From Blakeslea trispora (lineage: Eukaryota > Mucoromycota > Mucoromycetes > Mucorales > Choanephoraceae), in assembly GCA_025331445.1 (NCBI GenBank), contig JAIWNE010000174.1, positions 1 through 45,351 of the forward strand: a stretch of DNA of 45,351 nucleotides. The letters run 5' to 3'. The position numbers were made by a program, and so were the translations under genes. Shown one piece after another: positions 19,997 through 32,930 of the stretch. Numbering within the stretch: the first letter of the stretch is position 1; every line of letters starts with the position of its first letter. Below the pieces are notes generated by a model. The model searched no databases, was not told where the DNA came from, and was given only the letters and a program-made list of their open reading frames with translations.

Positions 19997-21099
19997 GATG
20001 AAAGAATAAAAATCAAGACAATGAAAATAAAGAATAGTAGACAAAAGAAATTAAATGGGAGAATAAATCGTTCGATTTCCTTTTTTGGGTTGTTATTCCA
20101 TTGCTGTTTACGGTTTTCATTGTCTCTGCTTTTACTACCTAACAAAAGACTTATCAAGCCAATAATTATACGCTCTTGTGGCGTTCACTTGTTCAGTCGA
20201 TACAAAACACACACTTCTCTAACCCTTCATGATCAAGCAAGACAGCAAAGCTTAGACTTATTTGTAGCTTGTGTCTTTTGAACAAGTCGTCTGGCTTATT
20301 CAGTACTTGCGGTGCTGCTATAATGATAACAATGAATGCTACACACACTGCATCTATACCGAGTGAACTGGGTAATGTAATAGCTCATACTGATGGATGG
20401 TAAGAAGCCACTACTCTGATACAAAAAAGTACTATACTTGGTTTGATATACAGTCTTCTTGATTGATTCTTTATTTCATTCTCTTGATACATCCAACAAG
20501 AGTCATACGATAGCTAAGGTACTTGCTCATTTTGAATCCGATGCTTACACTATCATTCTTTGACTCAAAGCTTAAATATCTTATCACACGATGCATATCC
20601 ACCAGTCAGAGATGTCTAGACAGCTAGAGTGTTTTTTACTCATTATCAGACATGACCAAATACTCCTTAGTCAGTCTTCAGCTGGATTGTCAATGGACCA
20701 ATACTATGCAGTCGATTCTCTTTATTTCTCTATCTGCTTTCCCTATAAAAGCATCAACATACAATGGCTTGTCCTGATCATCATTTAACTTTTTTGTCTC
20801 TCATTTATTTTTCTACCTCTGCCTTTTTCTGTCGTTTGTCTTTTTTTACTTGTTGGCACAGTCAGTGCATTTTAGCAAATTGTTTATTGAGCTGACATGT
20901 TGCCATCTCAACACTTGCATCTTGCATCTCGACACTATTAGTCTTACCCAAGCTATGTTTATATGCAATTCGCTTGCCTTTGCATCCTTCAGACTACATA
21001 ATAGTAACAAATGTTCCAGTGCTCATGGACAAGATACCTAGTCGTGGCGTATCATAATCTGTCTATACCCTTTTTCATCACACGTTTTCGAGTAAAAAG
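19997..21099. other. gene-poor stretch
   Basis: No convincing gene. A short frame at 20340-20401 ends right at a GTAAG, which could be a splice donor, but no matching downstream exon could be supported. Confidence 0.35.
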
Positions 21100-21218
21100 C
21101 ATCTCATCATCTCACCATCTCACCATCTCACCATCTCACCATCTCACCATCTCACCATCTCACCATCTCACCATCTCACCATCTCACCATCTCACCATCT
21201 CACCATCTCACCATCTCC
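21100..21218. repeat. 8-bp minisatellite CATCTCAC, about 14-15 copies
   Basis: Tandem CATCTCAC units, the first CATCTCAT and the last ending CATCTCCC. Spacers are absent, so it is not a CRISPR array. The unit does not match known fungal telomere repeats. Confidence 0.95.
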
Positions 21219-23450
21219 CAGATGCTAAAGTTGACAAAGTTGCTACTATGACCGTTGAGGTATCTCCGTGTATAACTACAGTGTTATATTATGGCTAGTT
21301 GACTACCATGTTAGAAAGCAGAAGTATCAACCAAAGCATATTAGCGGTAATAAAGTCAGCCAACAAAACAGACAGAAAAGAAAAGATTTTAACTCCGATA
21401 ATTTAGCAAGTAAGTGAAATGAAATAAAACGAAATAAAATGAAATAAAATGAAGCATTGTTTTTGATCATACCTTTTCATATGTTTACTAGATCCAAAGC
21501 GTTACAGTTCTGACGATGCATTGTTAGTGTGTGTAATTCTGCATATATGCATTGCAAAAAAAAGAAGAAGCACTAACTGATGCTTTGGACATCCTTGCAT
21601 GTGAGATAGAAGCTAACGAATGTTGTTATGTCCAACCAACATTGCCAATCAGTTCGTATCTAGAACGCACCATTTTGATCTGAATGTGTATTGAGTCTTT
21701 GTTGATAGCCAATTTGTAGCGTAGAGTCTGTAATATCTCTACATACAAATGGCTGGTTTCTGTATGCGTGTGACATAAGACTCACACAGAACTCAGTTTG
21801 ATTGCATTGAGCGAAAAAAAAAAGATGTTCAATCATTTTATGTAGACATATCAATACAACATTAACATCTGTTTGTATGCTAAAAGGCTTGATTGGGTCA
21901 TGTTTCTGAGGCAGTCAGTTCAAGCTGAGAGACCTAGGAATGTGCTTTAAATCAATCAAGCAAAATAGCTAAAAAAGTTGACTCGTATCACTGAGTTGTT
22001 CAAAGTGAGAGCATGGGTCAAGTCAGTAATAGGCAATCTCTTGATCCTAATAAAAGCACACAAGTTTTTGCTTTTTGTTGCATTTCAATGAGAAGTTTGA
22101 CTAGACAGGAGTACTTGTTTATAGATAATCTTTATGATTATATAGTTGTGTGCATTTATATGCAGCATAGTCACCTTCAACGTCTGCAATATTAACGTCT
22201 GCAATATCAACGTATGGTCTAATCTGAAAGAGCAACAAACATATTGCAAGTTGTAACTGGTTATTGCAAATTAAGCAAGAATTAAGCTTATCTATCTACT
22301 TGATTGATGAGTGAACATGACTTTTGATCAGCCTGAACAAGCAAATGATTACCTCAAACAAAACCATCAAAGAGCTCTAATGCTGTATACGCGAAACCAA
22401 GAAAGACAATGCGATGCCTTTGCAAAGGCAATTGTGATGATCAGAACATTTGCTTATGGCGATGGATAGATGAAGTTGGTCATTTCAAAGCACGATTACT
22501 ATAAGAGAGTAAGTCAAACAGGACTCAAGTACTTTACTGATGCTATAAGTGCATACAATGTTAAGTTCATCTGTAACAGTATCTTATCACTGTATGCAGC
22601 ATCTAAAGCAACTGACACAAGCTCATTCAATATGACAGCAATCCATTCTATGACCAGACTATCTGACATTACTATGCAAGTACTTGTACTGCTATTGCAT
22701 AGAGCGCATACCAGAGTGGTTAACATCCAAATAACACAGTCAAGTTACACATCCAAGTAACACAGTCAAATTTCAGCTTGAGTATGGTTTGCCATTTCTT
22801 GTGGCTTGGGTTTACCATCAGTTGATGAAACCAAGCTACAACTGGTGTCATATTCATGTAAGCAAGGCAAGCGTAGTTTAGTCAACTATGGATATCTTGT
22901 GAGCACTTTAGTCTGACCAATCACATTTTGAAAGATACTGAGAGTAAGAAGACAACAATCAACAAAAGCAAAACATGCTACCAGATTGTACTTCAAAAGA
23001 CTAAGAACCGCTCTTTCTCCAACATTTTGAGGCAAAACAATGCTTGACGGTTTGTATAGCATTTACTCAGATATAAATCAGATGTGGTTTCTATCTATTC
23101 ACTGCCACATCAAATTGAATTCAGCAATACAGAGATCAACCACCTTACTCACATACACAAGGTCTGAGTACTATGGTCAATCTTGTCGGTTAAGCCTGAT
23201 GTTGGTTGACATTTGAATTGCTATTGGATCAGATATAGTCTCGTCAGAATAAGTAGATAAAGCAAGAATCGATCCATCACAATTGCCCTACTTGTATCTT
23301 GATCTTTGGCCATAGAAAGTCACAAATAATAAAAAGAAATGGCTTGTACTTGTGATGTACTTACAAGTTACAAGCTATTACAACAAACACAGATGATAGA
23401 CTGAAATTGAGAAGAAGGAGAGAGAAGCTATTTACATTTATTTTTGACAA
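21219..23450. other. gene-poor stretch with small unassigned frames
   Basis: No family recognised. One short ATG frame at 22317-22469 (MTFDQPEQANDYLKQNHQ...) has protein-like composition but ends at a stop after 50 residues, with no supported continuation. Frames at 22470-22760 are of similar doubtful status. AAATGAAATAAAAC-like short repeats lie at 21415-21452. Confidence 0.35.
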
Positions 23451-23503
23451 AAGCATTTTGCTTTTTTTTTAACAAATTTTTTAATTTTTTTAAATTTTTT
23501 TTT

Positions 23504-23911
23504 CTACAAGTACATTTTGTACTTTGAAATTGCCCAAGCAATTCCTAAAGCGGCTGTCACCGCAAAGGCAACAGGAACGGCATTACCAAGTCTTCTTGGT
23601 GGAGGTGGAGGTGGTGGGCGAGGTCGGAGATGTCTGGGAAGGAAGATGGCGGTAGGAGAGTTGGGATCCATTGGATCATGTGGAGCAAAGGGGGCACAGA
23701 AAGGAAAGGGACACAAAGCAGGAGGAGGACGAGCAGGAAGAGGACGAGCGGGAAAAGGAGAAGCAGGAGGAAGGCAAACGGAGGTGTAGAAAGATCCCAA
23801 AAAGGGATATCCAACATTTTGACTGGGGTTGCCAATGTTGTTGGTGACCCCAAATTGGATGTATTGATTAATCATGGTTGGTTTAATAGCGTTTGGTTTG
23901 TAAAAAGACAT
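23504..23911 (-). CDS. small proline-rich, probably tail-anchored protein
   Basis: ATG at 23911, stop TAG at 23506-23504, 135 residues, no intron needed. Residues 1-45 are polar (MSFYKPNAIKPTMINQ...). Residues 50-75 form repeated PARPLPARPPPA-type proline/alanine units, and a polyproline run precedes RRLGNAV near residue 108. The last 25 residues are one hydrophobic helix ending in basic residues (VAFAVTAALGIAWAISKYK), which suggests C-terminal membrane anchoring. A TATATAATG-like motif lies about 80 bp upstream on the minus strand. The G/C bias follows the proline codons in an otherwise AT-rich region, and shadow frames on the plus strand are glycine/arginine-rich artefacts. I do not recognise the family. 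It could be a lineage-specific membrane or sorting factor, but no function can be assigned. Confidence 0.6.
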   Translation of the reverse strand: MSFYKPNAIKPTMINQYIQFGVTNNIGNPSQNVGYPFLGSFYTSVCLPPASPFPARPLPARPPPALCPFPFCAPFAPHDPMDPNSPTAIFLPRHLRPRPPPPPPPRRLGNAVPVAFAVTAALGIAWAISKYKMYL

Positions 23912-23929
23912 TTTAACAATAGGTATTGA

Positions 23930-26480
23930 ATAGGTGAAAAGAAAAGAAGGAAAAAAGAAAGGAACGCGTCTCTTTCTCTTTCATTATATATGCAAGCTTA
24001 CAAAGCCCATGAGAAAGTGACGCTCTTTAGCAGTTTTGTTTACTTGGCTTTAGTTAATGAGGTGATGTAATGATAACCAATGGTAACCAATGATAACCTA
24101 TGATAACCAATAATAATCAATGATAGGCCTTGTACACCTTCCTACCACGTCTCTCTCTCTTTTACTCTCTATAATTTTCTCTCACATTCGTTTCCATTTT
24201 TGTGTTTAAAACAGTTTACAAGGTTGCACAAATTGCAATATTTAGACATAGTCAAGAAAAAAGAGGGGGAAAGGAGACCATCTTGTTTATTACGAAAGAA
24301 CAAGACTTGTGTTTTTTCTGTCAGTATTGATACCTCTATAGACTATATTGGTATGAATGTGAAGCTTAAAGAGAGGGCTATTTACTCATGTCATCAAAGG
24401 AATGAAAAAAGGCTAACATCAAAAGGAAAAACAAGAGAAATCACCCAAGTTAAAAGGCCGCTCGGAAATGAGTAAAAAAAGAAAGTACTTGTTTAGATAC
24501 GCATGATAGTTTGTTAGGTGTTTCTTGAAATCAGCATGAGATAGCGAGTTAGTTGCGTCACTTAATGAAACTATTAATGACACTTTTTTTATGCTGTGCA
24601 GTGCATTTAGTTTATAAAGAAAAAAAGAAGGGAAAAAGCAAAAAAGAACCTATATAAGCTTGAGCGACACTCTTCTGATCACAATTCTATCTGACAAAGA
24701 CATGAACAAAACAGAACGAAACCTTGATTAACATGAAAAGATGTTAAGAGTTGTGTACAAATAAGAAAATTTGGCTCCAAGAAGGAAAAAGAAAGGGCGG
24801 CGCCATTTAGCATATTGTGATATAAAGGATAGACATTACTCTGTAAAGCACTCGCTAAAAGCAACTATTTTGTTGTTCTTTTCGCATAATCTGTTCTATA
24901 GTGTTGAGGTGTTCTTTCATTGCTTTACAGAGATAACAGCATCTATCGTTTACCTGGAAACTGACTAGCAATTGGATGGTAACAATCAGCTCAGAAATGT
25001 GTGTCACAAAGAGCTAAGAAATAAACGAAATTTGGCAACATATTGAAACGCTCAAGGCACTTATAATAGGTTTGAAAAACGAAAGGTTCTAAAGGTATTA
25101 ACATTATAATGAAGAAAATAAAAAGTGCAGTAATTGACTTTTCACTGATAGATGCTAACAAGTTTAAAATGCTTACAGTGGGACAAAACTAATACAGCCC
25201 AAGTAAGACAGTAAACTACTCAAGAGACGAAAGGCGACAAACAGTCAAGTAGAATGCAGGTTTACCTTTGTCACTCTTTACAAAAAGAAAAAGTTGGTTA
25301 TGTTTATTCTAAAGTCAGTAATAAAGGCATATGCATTTAGCAATGATGGTATCAAGAATGATCATATAGTCTCTATGCCAAGTTTCTTTCTCTTTCTGTT
25401 TCAAACAAACAATTCTTATAAAGACCAATAGATAGGTCATGTAGCCTACTCTTACACTATTCTTTCTATTCTAGCACTGTCGTAAAGTAAGCATGCATAT
25501 AGATCTATACGCATTAGCAAGTGTTGTAGATATCATCACGCTCTAATCTATAGTAGAAATTGATCCAGTTTTGTACATCAGTCCTTTGTATCTTTCTTTT
25601 TCTTTTTCTCAGCCATCTGTCTATTGGTATAACAAAAGCGTTTGCAGAATCAAGAGCTGGTTTACTTACAGACATGCATCATCACAGCGATGACTGACTA
25701 GCCGCATCACTCATTCAAACAAAGCGCAACGAGCGTGGTCAGTATTAGATCCATATGACATACATAACCAAGTAAATAATGACACACACAGGTGAGTAGA
25801 GTGAAATTGCAGTCTGAGCTGTTGAGCAGTAAAGTAACGGACGGTACAGAGTACTTATTGATCTAGAGTAGATTATCAACAACAAGCTAAGTCATGCAAA
25901 GAGATGTATCTGAGGTGCACATAAAATAAGACCCATTAGATGAGCTTCGTACTAGCTATTGATACTGGCGATATCATTTCCAGTTTGTTTTTGTGAATCA
26001 ACAATGTTGTGGCATACCACATAGCAATAGTCACCCTCATCCAAGCTCACTATGCTTGTTACATCACCAGAACAATCAAACATTGTAGCTGATATGAGAA
26101 ACAGAGCTTAGCAATTGTTTGTCTTTGAGGTTATGTACAGGCTAGTTAGAACATCCTCAACAACCAGATAAAGACAATAAAACAAGACTTTAACGTTTTT
26201 TTTTTTTGCATCCAAAAAAAATGCCCTCACTCTAAAATCAGAATCACAAGCATCCCGAATACTCGCATCAACAGACAAAGCAAGGTACAACATAACAACT
26301 TCTCTAACGGACCACACTACGCTTTTATGGACAATTGTTTACGATAGAGCATATCAATAAAGAAAAAAGGAATACCAATCTACAATGATACCATCTCATC
26401 TCTAAAAGTCAAACAAGCCATAGATACGTAATCAGACAAATAAATCCTTAGACATAAAAGAAAAAGAAAACGTCGCTACA
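23930..26480. other. gene-poor stretch
   Basis: No supported gene on either strand. A 10-bp minisatellite at 24069-24127 is the only clear structure. A short TATA-like CTATATAAGC at 24650 lacks a recognisable downstream gene. Confidence 0.4.
24069..24127. repeat. AATGATAACC minisatellite
   Basis: About six degenerate 10-bp units of AATGATAACC / AATGGTAACC / TATGATAACC / AATAATAATC. Confidence 0.85.
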
Positions 26481-29400
26481 CAATGCTTGAGTCCAGATCT
26501 TCAGTTGAAGGCATTTCTATTTGAACAAGATCTCTCTTCTTTTTTTTCTCTCTCTCGGCTCCTGAATAAAACAAACTCTCCAGACACCAACTCTTTCGAT
26601 CAACTGTTATCGCCCATCACTAGTCCTTCTTTCTTTCTTTCTTTGTTTCTTTCTTTTCTTTGCAAATGGCTCAAAGGATGTCTGCATCTACTGTTTGCTT
26701 TGTGTTTAGTGGATAAACAGCCAAACACTCCTTTACAACCGAACGAAACATATACCGTATTTTTGCTTCAGATGATCCATCATCCTCTCATACCCTCATA
26801 TCGTCTCGTCCTTGTCACAAACTGTACGATGCTCAGACAGCCCTTTGTCGCTTTCATTAGTGCCTATGGCCACGAGACTGCATCCATCACACTCACTGAG
26901 GCTGTAATTCCATGATGACCAATGCTGGATAGACTAGTTAGACAGACTGATAAGCAGACAAACTGATAAACAGACAGACAGACACCTACTGAGCTGATAC
27001 AGGCATTCTCTCAACCATCCTCTCAACCGTTCCACCTATCATTCTTACTTTCTTACTCTGCCTTCATCTTTTTCTCGGGCAATCTTAAACCAATCCTCTG
27101 CTTTGCAACTCGACATTTTGTTTGTCTGTTTGTCTGTCTAGCTGTCTGGCTGTCTCGCTGTCTCGCTGTCTGTCTATCGCAACGTACAGCTTCAATGTCC
27201 TTTTTTTTTCCCTCTCTAACATCTCTGAACCTCCATACAGAATTCTATTTTGCAGGCTGAAACTATTTGTCGTAAGGGCTAAAGAAAGAACGAGCAAAAG
27301 AACGAGAGAAAGAACAAATGATAGAACGAGAAGAGCCACGGAATTGATTGCAACCAAAACTCGCATGAATCATCAACAACAAAAAAGGTACCACTAAAAA
27401 ATAAAGTGCATGCGCATCGCCTTTATTTTAAACAACAATCTAAAAGATAAACTAGCAAGTGTAAGTGTAAGTGTGAGCATAAGCGCTATAAACCCCAAAG
27501 CAAACAAAAACAAATAAAGCTGGCATCTATCCAGACTCTATCAACCTGTGTTTACCAATGCAACTTACCTTTTCTTTCTCTTTTTTGCAATGATCAGCTG
27601 CTCTACGCGTCTTTTGTTTTGTGCCTGAGTAAAGCATCTACACAAAAGAGAAGCTCGGTGTCGAACAAGAACTGTAGAAGCAGCACTTATTAACAGTCAA
27701 TAGTCATCTTCGGCATCAACAAGAAATAATATGAATAATGAGGAATAATAAAAAAAAAGTAAAATGAACAAAAAAAAAAATTACCTAGGAAAAATAAACA
27801 TCCGAATAGTTCAATGTCAGCATTTCCGTTCCGGCTGATTTTTTGTAGCACCTCACAATAGATTTTAGACTCATTTTTGGTTTGTCATACCCATCTTGTG
27901 TTGCATTTGTTCCTAATTTATCAGTTGCACAACACTTTGAGGTGCTGTTGGCTCTCAACTTGGTGCAGCGTAACATCCAATGAATTGCGAGAACTCCGAG
28001 TACTTTCCCAAATGGAGCTGATTGGCGGAGGAATGAGAAGGCTTGCGTTCATTGTGGTATTTTTATTTTAATTTCGTTGTTCTTATTTTTTCTTTTTGCT
28101 TGTTGGCCTTAGATTCAAAGGTGCTCAACACAGCTTTTGCTTCAACGCGCTTTCACTGACTTTTCAGTTCGGCCACCAGTTTTATTCAGAACACTCGACT
28201 AAGTGTTCGTGCCTGGCCTGAGCTGCCATCACTTGGTTGATTCTGGAAAAATCAACTCAAACAACAGAAAAAGATGGAAAATACAAAAGATCGAAAGATT
28301 GAAAGGTTGAAAGAGACCCAACCGAATATGATGGCAGAGACACCAAGCCAAGACAGTATTCCTCTGGCTTATTCCCCTTCAGCCGTAGTGATTGCTCTAG
28401 ATTTCTATTTTCTCAACACATTTTCAGCTTTTTTTTCGTCTATGGTTTTGTTTCTCTTTATCACGCTATCTCTCTGACGATGTATAAACTATATGCTAGA
28501 CACGCCTCTTCTGGTCATTAACGATTCAATCGTGTAGGTGCAACTAAAGCAGGACAATCAGGTAGTAGCAACAACACCATCACCGGCACCATCACTGTCA
28601 CCATCATTATCATCGCTCAAGAAAAAGCACCCGGGTTATGGATCTCGTTGATGCTGATTGCGCACTCGAATGCCATCAGTCATGATATGTTGCTAGTGTC
28701 ACTGATCATAAGTCTGAAGGTATCTGTTCTTGACAATAGGCTGTCATAGACACTGAGATCGCAATGGGTCGCTCTTCGTTTTCGTTTCATCTTCTTATCT
28801 ATAGTGGAAACAAATGAGCCAGGTATTTTGTACGATGCAGCAAAAGCGAGCAGTTCATATGTTAGGAGCCAAACAATGTTAGCATTGCAAACAGTGAGTG
28901 GCATGTATGATGGCTTGACTCTATCTGTGAAAGTTGGCAATTAGAAGTCAGCTTTGGTCATTGGAACAGGCGGTATACAATCAGATGGTCTGATGGTTTG
29001 ATGGTTTGATGGTTTGACGGATGACAAGGATGAAGATGTAGAATAGCAGAGGGCAGAGAAGAACAAGCAACTAGGAGTCGGATTTACTATAAGCCAAGCG
29101 AAAGGTCATCGCAACATCAAAGGACTGAGAAGAATCAAAGAACACAGACAACGAAGCAAAGCAAAAAGTGAGAGCAGAGAAGAGCAGAGTAGAGCAGAGT
29201 AGAGCAGGGTAGAGCAGGGTAGAGCAGATTAAAGCAGAAAAGAAAAGAAATGAACGCAAGTAAATTACACAAGTACATAGCTAAAATGGATTGAAGGGTT
29301 GTAAAGCTAATCCGATTAGACTGGATCTTCTGCAACAAGATAGACACAGTGCTCAAGCTGAGTCTAGTTCACCACCTTTTGTATCCTCATCTGGATCCAG

Positions 29401-30608
29401 GATGACTCTTTGAGTTATATCCAAGTATGTATGAATGTGTGTGTGTGTGTGTGATTGAGAATGTCGATGCTGATACAACCTTGTATGGTTCTGATTGAAT
29501 ACATTTGCAAGTAAGAGACATTTCTGAAGAACTCAAGTAGTCAATGAATAAGATTAGGAAAAGAAAGTATGGAAAGGCGAGAGATGATCTATAGCAAACG
29601 GAAAGGACACAAAAGAAATAAAAAAAAAAAACCTAGAAACAAAACTCGAAAAGCTCATTTGCTTGTTTGCTAAGCTATGTTGTGAGTTGTTATCGAATCT
29701 AACAAAGTTAGACAAGTGCTGAAAAGAATTGTCCCAAAAGCATAAAAAAGCTATTCTCAGACACTAGTAAAGTTTGCCGAGACAACTGTAGTTTATGCCG
29801 ACAAACATCTCTTTGACAGGCTGACTCCTCTTGAATGAAGGTAACACAAGGCGAATCCTAGCTAATCCAGTCTTTTGTTTTCCCTTCTTCTTTTCTTTTT
29901 TCTCTTCCTCTTCTCTTCTCTTCTCTTCTCTCCTGAGGCATTTGCAAAGTGGCAAGCAATAAGAAAATGGCATCATATAGTCGCCTTTCTTCAGTCAACT
30001 TTGTTCACATTTTGGGAATAGCTTTGCTTGCTTTCTTGATGACAGCTGTAGCTACGACGGGCTACCATCTTCTTTTTTTCTACTGAGCATCTCAAGTCCT
30101 TTTAGTGCTTTTGCTGTCTGTCGTTTATCTCTTGTTGTTAGCTCTTTACTTGGCTGCCTTTTCTACATCCTTTCTACATCGCTGTCTTTCATGCCACACT
30201 ATCTCTCATGCTGTCTAATGCTAGAAACAAAGTATACTAGAACATATCAATCTCTGAATGAGAAACAAAAGACTTGTGAGGCCTGAGATAGAAGAACATA
30301 AAAAGTGTATATGGTAATAGGAGTTGTTGGATAGATCATGTCAAACCCTTTAGTCTGGATTGAGAAAAAGAGGAAATCCAAAAAGAGGCTTATCATTTTT
30401 TTTTTTTTTTTTTGCAAACAGATGATGTTACAAAAGTGGCTGTTGGAATATACAAAAGACAGAATATGTCAACTATAGCAATTTGTTACAAAAGCATACA
30501 ATACTTTCTCTCTCTCTCTCTCCTTTTTTCATTTCATCTAAATTTTTCTTCAGTTTATATGAGTTCATATAATAGGATAAAACAAAGAGCGAATTGCTGT
30601 AATTTTTG
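26481..30608. other. gene-poor stretch with pyrimidine-rich tracts
   Basis: The longest frame (26487-26915, 142 codons, TTG start) is built partly on TTTC and CTCT runs and has no recognisable domain, so I do not call it. GTCT/CAGA-rich runs occupy 26930-27180. A 63-residue minus frame at 27976-27785 (MLRCTKLRANSTSKCC...) has several cysteines but no assignable motif. A 7-bp stem GAACACT/AGTGTTC with 6-nt loop lies at 28189-28208. A 67-residue plus frame at 28274-28477 ends in a hydrophobic segment and is doubtful. Confidence 0.35.
29170..29240. repeat. AGAGCAGAGT 10-bp minisatellite
   Basis: Seven tandem units of AGAGCAGAGT with drift to AGAGCAGGGT and AGAGCAGATT. Confidence 0.9.
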
Positions 30609-30610
30609 TA

Positions 30611-30639
30611 ACGTGCCTCTGAACTTAAAACCACAAAAA
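30611..30639 (+). repeat. DDE element TIR, left
   Basis: ACGTGCCTCTGAACTTAAAA followed by CCACAAAAA. It is the inverted match of 33318-33346 with a single C/T difference, and TA lies immediately outside. Confidence 0.88.
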
Positions 30640-30806
30640 CAAGAAATTGTTTCATTTTTTGAGGACTCATTTTTTTTTGCTTTTGGTATGGATCGATCAT
30701 ACGACCTGTCAATCTTTTTGGGGATTTCTTTTCTTTGAGCAGCATAATTAAATCACAATTGAGAGCAATCCTTCATCAAGTGTTTTCTTTTTTTCTTTTT
30801 TAACTT

Positions 30807-32930
30807 TTAAATGTCTTGAGGAGCTCTCACTTTTCTATGGGACAAATACTTTTTTTCTACAAACTTCTTCAACTCCTTTGCTATTTCTCTGCCATCGTCG
30901 TGCTTACTATATGCTTCGATATAGTTCATGCAACGTTGAAAAAATCTTCGTATTTTCTTGACATCTCCTGCATTGTCCAAAAACATGGGGATGTTCTTTT
31001 CGAGAGACTTGAATGTGTCATCACATCTCAATCTAGCCTCTCTCTTGGCCAATTCTTAATGCGTCTCCAATTGCATTCGCAGTAATATTTTGGATAAAGT
31101 TCGAAAATGTGACCAGCATTTTCTACTGCTTCTTGTAAAGCAGTCTTTTGAGCTGCAAAATCCACTCTACTTCCCAGGAAATGGGAAGCGCAGCACATAG
31201 ACTTCAAACCTGGCTCAGCAGCACCACAACGAAGTTTCCATACCTTGCCTTCAAGGTCACCAAGCCATTGGCCACGTTCTTCAAGAATTCGTTTGATTCC
31301 TGTTATTGTAAAGATGTTAGAAGAGTTTGCTTCGGAAATACATGTGCTATTTACCTTTAAAATATCTGACTCGTTTGTTTTTGGGTCTACCTTTTGAGTC
31401 ATGAGAAGAGATTTCTTTCTCATAAAAAAATGACTGATGAAGAAGCTCACCGGTCGAGAGTTTGACGGTTGTGTCTCTGAACTGATATTTATCAGTCAGA
31501 GATCATGGTTTCTCGTTGAGAGTCATACGACTTACAACCAATGCGTCATCACTGTAAGCACCATGGTTTGAACTGTTGTCAAACAGGAATACAGCTCGGC
31601 AGTTAGGATGTAAGTTTTCGAACAGCCCAATGACATAGTCCAGCTGAGAGACCATGTCTTTATGAGTCCACCAACCGTATCTACTCTCTCCAGCTTTGAA
31701 AAGCTTACGGGAGGTCCATCCACCCAACTTCATCGTCCCATGACAGGGGCACTGGAATTCACTTACCATAATGGAGGATCCAGGCCCCTTTTTGCGGATG
31801 AAAGATTCACCTTCCAAACTCCAAATGTCATTTTTGCCATCGTTGGCGTAAAAGGTTGATTCGTCATGAGTGACGAATACAACCTTCTCTTCACCCTCCA
31901 AAAGAACTGGTTCAAGAACATTTTCTTCTTGATCTCCCTCGTAAAACTCGGATCTATGCATGTAGTCTACCATTCGTAGAGCCCATTCTTTTCCGTACTT
32001 CACCACATCTTCTCTTTCATGTCCATCAAAGAAGAGGCCTTTCTTGTTGCCATAAGAGTAGCCCCATTCATGCAAGTACTTGCTGATGGTAGAGATGGCA
32101 ACAGTTCCAGGCACACCCAAAGAAGAAGGGATTACTTCAGTTTCAATGAAGTCCTTGATGGCCACAAGCAATCTTTCAGCAGGCTTTGTTCTCTGCATAT
32201 ACTCTACGACTTGCATCTTTACGTCGTTGTGACTCAAGAAGGATTGCCTTTTGGTGTGAACACCTTGGCTATGATCGGAGAGATTATTGTGCTCAAGGTA
32301 TTCCTTTACCCAACTCATGATGCTTCTTGAGCGGTCATCCTTAGAGTAACTTGGCCAGAAAAGTTTAGATACTCTCTGGGATGCCTTGCCCATCTTCATT
32401 CCTTCCAAACGAAGTTCAAAGTACATGAGAACAGAGTACAAGCGGCATTGGTTGTATGAACCTACTGAGCTACCTTCCATTCTCTGGTTCATTTCAGGCT
32501 TCACCTGCTCACGCAACAATTCAATGCAATTGCTGATCTTGATCAATTCCCTCTTAGGATGGGTCAGCCTATCTTCAGCATCCTGCTCATCGTCTTCATT
32601 TTGTTCCTGGGTATCACTGTTGACAACAGTGATACCAAAGTTGAACAAGGTAGATTTGGGGTCTACCTTGCTGGACTCCACTTTTCTTCTCCACTTTGTG
32701 GTTCTAGAGTCCTTAGTGTAGTGGATCTTTCTCTTCTCACCAGAGGATACACTATCTGTTAGGCGGGAAAGGGCTGACATATCCATTTCACCACCCAAAG
32801 TTTCCCAATCTTCATTTATTTCAATTACTTCTTCAGAAATAACTTCAGGAACATTCTCTTTCAAGAATTTTCCTTTAGCGTCCTTTTTCTGGGCGTTGAA
32901 TCTTGCTTTTCTTTTGCTTGGGAAGGGCAT
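30807..32930 (-). pseudogene. long-spacer DDE transposase, recently broken
   Basis: ATG at 32930 (MPFPSKRKARF). A long frame runs 475 residues to TGA 31505-31503. The same frame then continues (SLTDKYQFRDTTVKL...) to a 55-nt intron (31353-31299, GTAAAT...AACAG) and on through GIKRILEERGQW. The TGA replaces what reads as a tryptophan codon. A frameshift near 31067 and a TAA near 31053 precede AKREARLRCDDTF. The product ends at SHRKVRAPQDI (30807). An N-terminal acidic/basic leader comes first, then a helical region, KKGLFFDGHEREDVVKYGKEW, the first aspartate in VTHDESTFYANDG, the second in FLFDNSSNHGAY, and the glutamate probably in the broken block after YPKYYCECN. The second D to E spacing is about 150 residues and includes a C-rich stretch (LRCGA...MCCASH). 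I know related sequences from Glomeromycota and Basidiomycota annotations as transposase-like proteins. Confidence 0.85.

Noticed and set aside
19726..20157. Frames rich in Cys/Val or Thr/His around 19900-20000
   Set aside because: They are the (GT)n microsatellite read in both strands.
21100..21218. Possible CRISPR array or telomere repeat
   Set aside because: Units are contiguous with no spacers, and the CATCTCAC unit does not match telomeric repeats; eukaryotic context.
26487..26915. 142-codon plus-strand frame
   Set aside because: Needs a TTG start, rests on TTTC/CTCT runs and has no recognisable domain.
27785..27976. Cysteine-containing minus frame considered as a TnpB/Fanzor zinc ribbon
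   Set aside because: Cysteine spacing and flanking residues do not fit a ribbon and no catalytic domain lies upstream.
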